From: an uncultured Eubacteriales bacterium
Lineage (GTDB): Bacteria > Bacillota > Clostridia > Oscillospirales > Oscillospiraceae
Assembly: GCA_958402445.1 (NCBI GenBank)
Contig: CATXTO010000055.1
Span: 1 to 10,725 of the forward strand
DNA length: 10,725 bases
Direction of reading: 5' to 3'
Part shown: positions 6,843 through 10,725 of the stretch, piece by piece
How positions within the stretch are numbered: position 1 is the stretch's first letter
Layout: the number at the start of each line of letters is the position of its first letter
Translations under genes and position numbers: made by a program
The notes under the pieces: generated by a model
The model's input: the letters and a program-made list of their open reading frames with translations, nothing else
The model's database searches: none
What the model was told of the DNA's origin: nothing

Positions 6843-7004
6843 GTGAAACTAGCCAAAACTTTGTCGAATTCCATTCTTAGCGCGCAGGCCCGAAGCGAAA
6901 AAACAGCGGTTTCACCTCCTGGCAACTGTCGGCTGGTCCTGAGATGGGAAAACGGGCACGTTTTTCAGCCACGGCAAATTAGCGGATGGGGGGCGAACTT
7001 ATGA
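6843..7004 (+). CDS. Possible 53-residue small ORF coupled to the Spo0A-like gene
   Basis: A GTG start at 6843 sits 7 bases after a strong G-rich ribosome site (6828-6835) and opens a 53-codon frame. It ends in TGA at 7002-7004, overlapping ATG 7001 of the next gene as ATGA. This is the same coupled arrangement used between the rnf genes. The product would begin MKLAKTLSNSILSAQARSEK; it is basic, has one Cys and three Trp-containing or proline segments, and has no membrane helix. I recognise no family. Codon use is not clearly GC3-biased like the neighbours, and a 0A box lies inside it. It could therefore be a leader peptide, a real small protein or a chance frame. Confidence 0.33.
   Translation: MKLAKTLSNSILSAQARSEKTAVSPPGNCRLVLRWENGHVFQPRQISGWGANL
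6860..6868 (+). promoter_or_regulatory. Perfect Spo0A-binding (0A) box
   Basis: TTTGTCGAA matches the 0A-box consensus (core TGTCGAA). By base composition alone, a 9-base match is expected well under once in a window of this size (about 0.1). It lies 133 bases upstream of a gene whose product has the Spo0A DNA-binding domain, suggesting control by Spo0A or by that product itself. Binding is inferred. Confidence 0.5.
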
Positions 7005-7408
7005 TTCGGCGGGTCTACGACTTGCTGGGCGCCCTTGGCGTCACTGCAAATTACAGCGGATTTTTCTACGCGGCTTATGCAGTTCTCCTTTCCCTTGAGG
7101 ATCAAGGACGTCTTCTGCTTGTGACCAAACGGCTCTACCCCGAGGTTGCTGAGCATTATGAGACCACGGCAAGCTGTGTGGAGCGGAATATCCGCACGGT
7201 GGCCTCCCTTGCCTGGGTGCGGAACGCGGCGATGCTTCAGCAAATCGCCCGGGACAGGCTTTGGGAAAAGCCCACGGCCTCGGAGTTTATCGCCATTCTC
7301 ACGGCTTATTTCCTGCGGCAAAGCGCGCCGGAGACGTTGCTGCAGGACCTGCCCTCCCCGGTCTCCGCGCTTCCTGCCTTCGCTGGAGTTCTGCGCGCCG
7401 CCCGGTGA
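7001..7408 (+). CDS. Stand-alone Spo0A C-terminal (effector) domain protein
   Basis: The 135-residue protein matches the DNA-binding domain of the sporulation master regulator Spo0A over almost its whole length and has no receiver domain. Residues 5-33 correspond to the start of the domain. LVTKRLYPEVAEHYETTAS (40-58) and VERNIRTVASLAW (60-72) match the Spo0A helix-turn-helix, including its recognition helix. WEKPTASEFIAILTAYFL (88-105) matches the KPTNSEFIA end of Spo0A. A proline/alanine-rich tail (106-135) replaces the usual end. ATG 7001 is preferred over ATG 6986 because a GGGGGG run lies 7 bases before it and it overlaps the upstream small ORF. Without a receiver it cannot be phospho-regulated as Spo0A is. 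It may bind 0A boxes constitutively, compete with Spo0A, or be autoregulated. The domain call is strong; the role is unknown. Confidence 0.85.
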   Translation: MIRRVYDLLGALGVTANYSGFFYAAYAVLLSLEDQGRLLLVTKRLYPEVAEHYETTASCVERNIRTVASLAWVRNAAMLQQIARDRLWEKPTASEFIAILTAYFLRQSAPETLLQDLPSPVSALPAFAGVLRAAR

Positions 7409-7436
7409 AGCGCGTCCAAAAAGGACGAAAAAATCG

Positions 7437-7443
7437 TTCGACA
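7437..7443 (-). promoter_or_regulatory. Second 0A-box core
   Basis: TTCGACA on the + strand reads TGTCGAA on the - strand, an exact core of the Spo0A-binding consensus. About one such 7-base match is expected by chance in the window, so this site alone is weak. Its place right after a Spo0A-domain gene and upstream of the 7606 gene adds some weight. Confidence 0.3.
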
Positions 7444-7519
7444 CCAAAGCGCGGGATTTTATAACATTCCGGGAGGAAAAGCAGGAACAACTCCAAAAAG
7501 GGCAGAAAAAATAAGACCC

Positions 7520-7540
7520 GCCCCTGGGGGGCTGTCGGAT
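7520..7540 (+). terminator. Weak terminator-like hairpin after the Spo0A-domain gene
   Basis: GCCCC (7520-7524) pairs with GGGGC (7528-7532) around a TGG loop. Scattered T runs follow (ATTTT at 7539-7543, TATTTTT near 7549). The stem is short and the T tract is not adjacent, so termination is only possible. Confidence 0.28.
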
Positions 7541-7605
7541 TTTGCGGTATTTTTCTCTGTTCAACGCCTGTAAACTGTGGTTCAATAAAGGCGGAGGCGA
7601 GGAAA

Positions 7606-7896
7606 ATGACACGAAATATGCTGATGTATGAGCGGTATTTTCATGACGAGCAGAGCCGAAGGTATCATTTGCAGTATTTCCTGCTGATCGACGAAGTGGT
7701 GTTTGGCTGCAACACCCTGGAGGTCTACGGCGCTGAAATACGGGCGTTTCGGGACGGAACGTTTTACGACAAACGGGTCATTCGGGGCATAACCCCCTTT
7801 GGGCCCAGAATTACATCTATTTTAAACTGCCTGGCCGACGGGCTGGTGACCCCGGCTTGCATGCGGGACGTGGTCTGTGACATGCTCTGCGCCTGA
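7606..7896 (+). CDS. Small DUF6514-like protein of unknown function
   Basis: This 96-residue soluble-looking protein has no signal peptide or membrane helix. The pattern resembles the DUF6514 family of Oscillospiraceae: a beta-rich first half (RRYHLQYFLLIDEVVFGCNT, 18-37), then VYGAEIRAF and VIRGITPFGPRITSIL, and a C-terminal helix with the family-like ending VTPACMRDVVCDML. The family call is from memory of the motif order and is moderate. ATG 7606 follows GGAGG (7593-7597) and GCGAGG. It lies alone between the Spo0A-domain gene and the nrdR promoter, and the nrdR promoter begins 15 bases after its stop. No function is known to me; the nearby 0A core hints at a sporulation or stationary-phase link, which is inference only. 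Confidence 0.7.
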   Translation: MTRNMLMYERYFHDEQSRRYHLQYFLLIDEVVFGCNTLEVYGAEIRAFRDGTFYDKRVIRGITPFGPRITSILNCLADGLVTPACMRDVVCDMLCA

Positions 7897-7911
7897 AATT
7901 CGGGAAAGGAC

Positions 7912-7940
7912 TGGACAGGAACCGGACGTTTTGCTATAAT
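7912..7940 (+). promoter_or_regulatory. Sigma-A promoter of nrdR
   Basis: A -35 box TGGACA (7912-7917) and a perfect -10 box TATAAT (7935-7940) are separated by 17 bases. Transcription would begin near 7947, giving a leader of about 24 bases. GAGAGGAG (7955-7962) provides the ribosome site, 8 bases before ATG 7971. Confidence 0.85.
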
Positions 7941-7970
7941 GGACAAAAGCAAACGAGAGGAGCGCGTTCC

Positions 7971-8426
7971 ATGAAATGTCCTTACTGTGGGGATCAAGAG
8001 AGCAAGGTTGTGGATTCCCGGCACTCCGAGGATGGTCTCAGTATCCGGCGGCGGCGGGAATGTCTGGCCTGCCAGAAGCGATTCACCACCTATGAGACCG
8101 TGGAGAGCCTTCCCGTCATCGTGGTGAAGAAGGACGGCAGCCGGCAGTCCTTTGACCGGAATAAAATTCTCAATGGTATGGTCCGCGCCTGCGAAAAGCG
8201 GCCGGTGCCCTTGGCGGAGCTGGAAAATGCGGCCTCCGAGATCGAGCAGATTCTGCAAAATTCTCTGGAGCGGGAAGTGAGCTCCGAGGATATCGGGGAG
8301 CTGGTGATGGAGCGCCTGAAGCGGCTGGATGAGGTGTCCTATGTGCGGTTCGCTTCCGTGTACCGGCAGTTTAAGGACATCCGCAGCTTTATGGACGAGC
8401 TGAACAAGTTCCTGGAGGAGAAATAA
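7971..8426 (+). CDS. nrdR: Transcriptional repressor NrdR
   Basis: The 151-residue protein is the ATP/dATP-sensing repressor of ribonucleotide reductase genes. An N-terminal zinc ribbon is formed by Cys3, Cys6, Cys31 and Cys34 (MKCPYCGD and CLACQKRFTTYE). The SIRRRREC stretch (24-31) is basic and part of the DNA-binding unit. An ATP-cone domain follows (about 49-139), with VVKKDGSRQSFDRNKI (51-66) and YVRFASVYRQF (124-134) as family motifs. The length is typical (about 150). NrdR binds paired NrdR boxes upstream of nrd operons; none of its likely targets are in this window. It has its own promoter and is followed after 15 bases by a membrane protein gene, probably on the same transcript. Confidence 0.97.
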   Translation: MKCPYCGDQESKVVDSRHSEDGLSIRRRRECLACQKRFTTYETVESLPVIVVKKDGSRQSFDRNKILNGMVRACEKRPVPLAELENAASEIEQILQNSLEREVSSEDIGELVMERLKRLDEVSYVRFASVYRQFKDIRSFMDELNKFLEEK

Positions 8427-8441
8427 GGGGGCGAAGCCATC

Positions 8442-8906
8442 ATGATCTGGAAGCTCATGTACCTGTTGATGCTGCTGATTCCCCTGGCGCTGCTGGCGCT
8501 GGGCCTGATCAGCAGGAAATGCCCGCCCCAGGGGCCCAATTGGACGCTGGGCTACCGGTCCCGCCGAGCCCGGGCCAGCGACGAGGCCTGGCTGTTCGCC
8601 CAGGCCTATGTGGGACGGATTTGGTTTTGGATGGGCGCTGCCCTGCTGGTTGTGGCGCTGGTTCTGGGCCTTGTCCTGCGGGGTAGGAGCATAGAGACCA
8701 TCTGTAGAGCGGCGGCCATCTGCATTGGGGTGCAGGATTTTTGCGTACTGGGCGCGGTCATTCCCACGGAGATAGCGCTGAACCGGCGTTTTGACCGGTA
8801 TGGAGTCCCCCGGGTTTCCGCCCAGGGGCGGTCTGGTTCCTCCCAAAGTGGAGCGGTTCCGTCGGAAGCCGCATACATAGAGCAGCTGGAGGAGCTGGAA
8901 TCTTAA
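8442..8906 (+). CDS. SdpI/YfhL-family membrane protein
   Basis: The 154-residue protein has three predicted membrane helices (about 4-24, 58-79, 86-108) and a polar C-terminal tail. The segment NWTLGYRSRRARASDEAW (33-50) matches the GYRT/S..S...W signature of the SdpI/YfhL family. PTEIALNRRFDRYG (108-121) matches the common ending of this family's core. In Bacillus subtilis, SdpI gives immunity to the SdpC toxin and acts with SdpR, but most family members have no known job, and no toxin or SdpR-like regulator is nearby. ATG 8442 has an AAGGGGG ribosome site (8425-8431) that overlaps the nrdR stop, so the two genes are likely one operon. Confidence 0.75.
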   Translation: MIWKLMYLLMLLIPLALLALGLISRKCPPQGPNWTLGYRSRRARASDEAWLFAQAYVGRIWFWMGAALLVVALVLGLVLRGRSIETICRAAAICIGVQDFCVLGAVIPTEIALNRRFDRYGVPRVSAQGRSGSSQSGAVPSEAAYIEQLEELES

Positions 8907-8951
8907 CCGCATGCGGCGGCAAAAGGAAAAGTGTGAGGGCGGGCCCTGCCT

Positions 8952-8974
8952 GGATGGGGGGCTCGTCCTGATTT
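8952..8974 (+). terminator. Weak terminator candidate after the nrdR operon
   Basis: GGATG (8952-8956) can pair with CGTCC (8964-8968), followed by TGATTTTAT. The stem is short and the T run is interrupted. The CCGCATGCGG palindrome (8907-8916) just after the stop codon is another small hairpin without a T tract. Neither is a clear terminator. Confidence 0.28.
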
Positions 8975-9010
8975 TATCGCCTCAGGGTTGACAGCACCGA
9001 TAGTCCGGAA

Positions 9011-9039
9011 TTGACATTTTTGGCCAAAGCCTGTATGAT
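9011..9039 (+). promoter_or_regulatory. Sigma-A promoter of the DUF3048 lipoprotein gene
   Basis: A perfect -35 box TTGACA (9011-9016) and a -10 box TATGAT (9034-9039) are 17 bases apart. Transcription would begin near 9046. A second TTGACA lies exactly 23 bases upstream (8988-8993), but its matching -10 position is occupied by the downstream TTGACA, so it is probably not a separate promoter. Confidence 0.85.
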
Positions 9040-9091
9040 AGAGGCAAACGAAGCGGGCCGCGCTGCGGCTCTTTGTAAAGGATGTGCAAAG

Positions 9092-10174
9092 ATGAAAAAA
9101 TGCATGGCGACGGTGCTTACTGTTCTTCTGCTCCTGACCGGCTGCGCCAAGGGGCCGGAGCCGTCGGAGACTGTGCCGGTTACGCAGACGAGCCCCTCCA
9201 CGGCACCGGTAACCACCGCTCCGGAGATCACCACCCCGGAAACCACCGCGCCGGAGCCCGCGGGACTGGATCCCCTCACCGGACAGGCGCTGGAGGCGCC
9301 TTATGACAACAGCCGTCCCTATGCCGTGATGGTGAACAATATCAAGGTGGCGCAACCCCAGTGCGGCATCAGCCAGGCCGACATCCTTTATGAGGTGCTG
9401 GCCGAGGGCGGTATTACCCGGACCATGGCGATCTTTTCCACGATGGGGGATCAGCCCCTGGGCAGCATCCGTTCCCTGCGCCCCTATTACCTGAGTATCG
9501 CCCGGGCCTACGACGCCATCGTGGTACATGCCGGCGGCAGCGAGCAGGCCTACTCGGACCTGTCCTCCTCCGGCTGGGACCACATCGACGGGGTACGGGG
9601 CGCAAACTCCGGCAGCTACTATTACCGGGTTCAGTCCAGGATTGACACGGCGGGCTATGAGCATAGCCTGTTTATTGACGGTGACGATGTCAGGGAATAC
9701 GCCACATACATGGACTGCCGGTTCCTCCATGATGAGGATTACAGCAGCGGTCTATCCTTCTCCCAGGACCCGATGGAACAGGGGGACCCAGCCACTGCGG
9801 TGACGGTGCACTTCCGTACCAGCAAAACAACCTCCTTTGAATATGACAGCCAGACCGGTCTGTACAGCGCCTCTCAATATGACAAGGCTTATGCCGACGG
9901 AAACAACGACGAGACGCTCACCTTCCGCAACCTGCTGGTGCTGTACGCCGAGACAAAAACGGTAGACGATTATGGCCGCCTGGCGGTCACGCTCACCGGC
10001 CAGGGGGAGGGCTACCTGGTGCGGGACGGCAAATGCATCTCCATACTCTGGTCTCGGACTGGAGAGGACGAGCCCTTCCGGTATACCAGTGCAGACGGAA
10101 CCCCGGTGGACCTGGGGGTGGGGAAGACCTATGTGGGCGTTACGCCGCCGGGCAGCGACCTGGATTTGGCGTAA
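9092..10174 (+). CDS. DUF3048 (YerB-like) lipoprotein
   Basis: The 360-residue protein starts with a lipoprotein signal peptide (MKKCMATVLTVLLLLTGC), with the lipobox cysteine at Cys18. A Pro/Thr/Glu-rich linker (about 22-56) follows, so it should be anchored on the outer face of the membrane. The DUF3048 N-terminal domain follows, with RPYAVMVNN (75-83), ADILYEVLAEGGITR (96-110), GSIRSLRPYY (124-133) and HAGGSEQAY (146-154). The later part fits the DUF3048 C-terminal domain, ending in GKTYVGVTPPG (344-354). The family includes YerB of Bacillus subtilis; its biochemical role is not established. The in-frame TTG at 9011 overlaps the promoter -35 and is not the start. ATG 9092 has AAAGGA (9077-9082) 9 bases upstream. 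It forms a single-gene unit with its own promoter and terminator. Confidence 0.93.
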   Translation: MKKCMATVLTVLLLLTGCAKGPEPSETVPVTQTSPSTAPVTTAPEITTPETTAPEPAGLDPLTGQALEAPYDNSRPYAVMVNNIKVAQPQCGISQADILYEVLAEGGITRTMAIFSTMGDQPLGSIRSLRPYYLSIARAYDAIVVHAGGSEQAYSDLSSSGWDHIDGVRGANSGSYYYRVQSRIDTAGYEHSLFIDGDDVREYATYMDCRFLHDEDYSSGLSFSQDPMEQGDPATAVTVHFRTSKTTSFEYDSQTGLYSASQYDKAYADGNNDETLTFRNLLVLYAETKTVDDYGRLAVTLTGQGEGYLVRDGKCISILWSRTGEDEPFRYTSADGTPVDLGVGKTYVGVTPPGSDLDLA

Positions 10175-10193
10175 GGATATCCCCCCATGGGGC

Positions 10194-10293
10194 TTGCGGG
10201 GCGAAGCTCGATCTGCTATGCTAGAAACACAGGTCAGATAACACGCGAACCCAATCAAGCTGGCGCCGGTCCCTGGGGAAGAGGGACCGGCGC
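10194..10293 (+). ncRNA. Possible short RNA between the lipoprotein gene and its terminator
   Basis: A weak promoter-like pair lies after the lipoprotein stop: TTGCGG (10194-10199), 17 bases, TATGCT (10217-10222). A transcript starting near 10229 would end at the strong hairpin 10263-10293 after about 70 bases, with no ORF. The -35 matches consensus poorly, so this may simply be the 3' untranslated region of the lipoprotein mRNA. Confidence 0.22.
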
Positions 10294-10302
10294 TTATCCT
10301 TT
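10263..10302 (+). terminator. Strong intrinsic terminator after the lipoprotein gene
   Basis: GCGCCGGTCCC (10263-10273) pairs perfectly with GGGACCGGCGC (10283-10293), with T10274-A10282 extending the stem to 12 bp. TTATCCTTT follows. It ends the transcription unit that starts at the 9011-9039 promoter. The bases from 10303 to 10353 hold nothing I can identify. Confidence 0.82.
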
Positions 10303-10353
10303 GCCGGCAAAAACCGCCAAAGGGAGGCACGACCTGCTCCGAGGTAAATACTT

Positions 10354-10725
10354 GTAGGGGCGCGCTTTGCACGCCTGCGGGCGACCGAAGGCCGCCCCTA
10401 CAGCCTGCGATTTTGGGGTGCACCCTGTAGGGGCGAGCTGCGCTCGCCCGCAGGCGACCGAAGGTCGCCCCTACAGCCTACAATTTTGGGGTGCACCTTG
10501 TAGGGGCGTGCTTTGCACGCCCGCAGGCGACCGAAGGTCGCCCTACAGCCTGCGATTTTGGGGCGCACCCTGTAGGGGCGAGCTGCGCTCGCCCGCGGAA
10601 CGACCACAGGTCGTTCCCTACGTCTTTATTGTTTAAAAATCCCTGTAGGGGCGCGCTTTGCACGCCCGCGGGCGACCGAAGGTCGCCCCTACAGCCTACA
10701 ATTTTGGGGTGCACCTTGTAGGGGC
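10354..10725. repeat. 73-bp-period array of modular palindromic units (right array)
   Basis: Units lie at 10354-10401, 10427-10474, 10500-10546, 10572-10621, 10645-10692 and 10718 to the window edge, so start-to-start distances are 73, 73, 72, 73 and 73. Each has an outer stem GTAGG/CCTAC (shorter in the third and fourth), then two 3-nt-loop hairpins back to back. First-hairpin stems are of type GGCGAGC/GCTCGCC or GGCGTGC/GCACGCC. Second-hairpin stems are GGCGACC/GGTCGCC, or in the fourth unit GGAACGACC/GGTCGTTCC. The third unit lacks one C. Linkers are about 25 bp and nearly identical (core TTTTGGGG), except an AT-rich 23-bp linker at 10622-10644. The orientation is opposite to the left array. 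Open frames through it are by-products of the repeat. Confidence 0.9.

Larger units (their letters stand above)
7409..7605. other. Intergenic region between the Spo0A-like gene and the DUF6514-like gene
   Basis: This is 197 bases without a supported gene. It contains a minus-strand 0A core (7437-7443), a weak terminator-like hairpin (7520-7532) and A/T-rich runs. The ribosome site GGAGG (7593-7597) of the next gene lies at its end. I see no convincing sigma-A promoter for that gene; a TGTAAACTG stretch near 7570-7578 could be a -10 but lacks a good -35. Confidence 0.4.

Noticed and set aside
6913..6920. Perfect minus-strand Shine-Dalgarno sequence AGGAGGTG
   Set aside because: No start codon lies at a proper distance, and the GTG frame overlapping it ends after 12 codons.
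8988..8993. Second upstream TTGACA as a tandem promoter for the lipoprotein gene
   Set aside because: At 17-base spacing the -10 position would fall on the next TTGACA, which is not a -10 sequence.
9011..9091. N-terminal extension of the lipoprotein from TTG 9011
   Set aside because: The TTG is part of the -35 box; ATG 9092 gives a complete lipoprotein signal peptide and has its own ribosome site.
10367..10723. Open frames on both strands through the right array, with repeated CARPQATEGRP-like peptides
   Set aside because: They are translations of the 73-bp palindromic repeat; 73 is not a multiple of 3, so frames differ between units, and there is no ribosome site or family match.
10354..10725. 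CRISPR array
   Set aside because: The regular 73-bp period is suggestive, but the linkers are nearly identical to each other rather than unique, the repeats vary by module, and no cas gene is present.

Overview
The window looks like chromosome from a GC-rich, spore-former-related Clostridium of the Oscillospiraceae type (relatives of Flavonifractor or Oscillibacter). The evidence is a clostridial-order rnfCDGEAB operon, a Spo0A-type DNA-binding domain, strong AAGGAGG ribosome sites, sigma-A promoters with 17-base spacers, and dense palindromic repeats of a kind I associate with that family. The species cannot be fixed from sequence alone. All credible genes are on the + strand, and no transposase, phage gene, tRNA, rRNA or true CRISPR array was found.

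Layout. 1-319: two full copies plus a partial copy of a 144-bp tandem repeat built from palindromic units. 320-568: AT-rich control region with two adjacent palindromes, a promoter (419-447) and a leader with a very strong GC hairpin (512-537). 569-5587: rnfC, rnfD, rnfG, rnfE, rnfA and rnfB, tightly packed with start/stop overlaps at D/G, G/E and E/A. They encode the membrane complex that couples reduced-ferredoxin:NAD+ oxidoreduction to ion pumping. 5632-6723: mnmA, the tRNA 2-thiouridine synthase. 6724-7605: a regulatory-looking patch with a stand-alone Spo0A C-terminal-domain protein (7001-7408), a possible coupled 53-codon ORF in front of it, a perfect 0A box (6860-6868) and a second 0A core after it (7437-7443). 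7606-7896: a small DUF6514-like protein. 7912-8906: promoter, nrdR (ribonucleotide reductase repressor) and an SdpI/YfhL-family membrane protein. 9011-10300: promoter, a YerB-like DUF3048 lipoprotein and a strong terminator, possibly with a short RNA between gene and terminator. 10354-10725: an array of six 47-50 bp palindromic units with a 73-bp period, in opposite orientation to the left array.

How the parts relate. The Rnf genes form one energy-conservation machine and are probably one transcript. mnmA may be read through from it, because only a short hairpin without a T tract lies between. nrdR and the SdpI-like gene form a two-gene operon. The lipoprotein gene is a separate unit with its own promoter and terminator. 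The least explained parts are the receiver-less Spo0A effector-domain protein with 0A boxes on both sides, and the modular repeat arrays, whose stems covary while their sequence changes.
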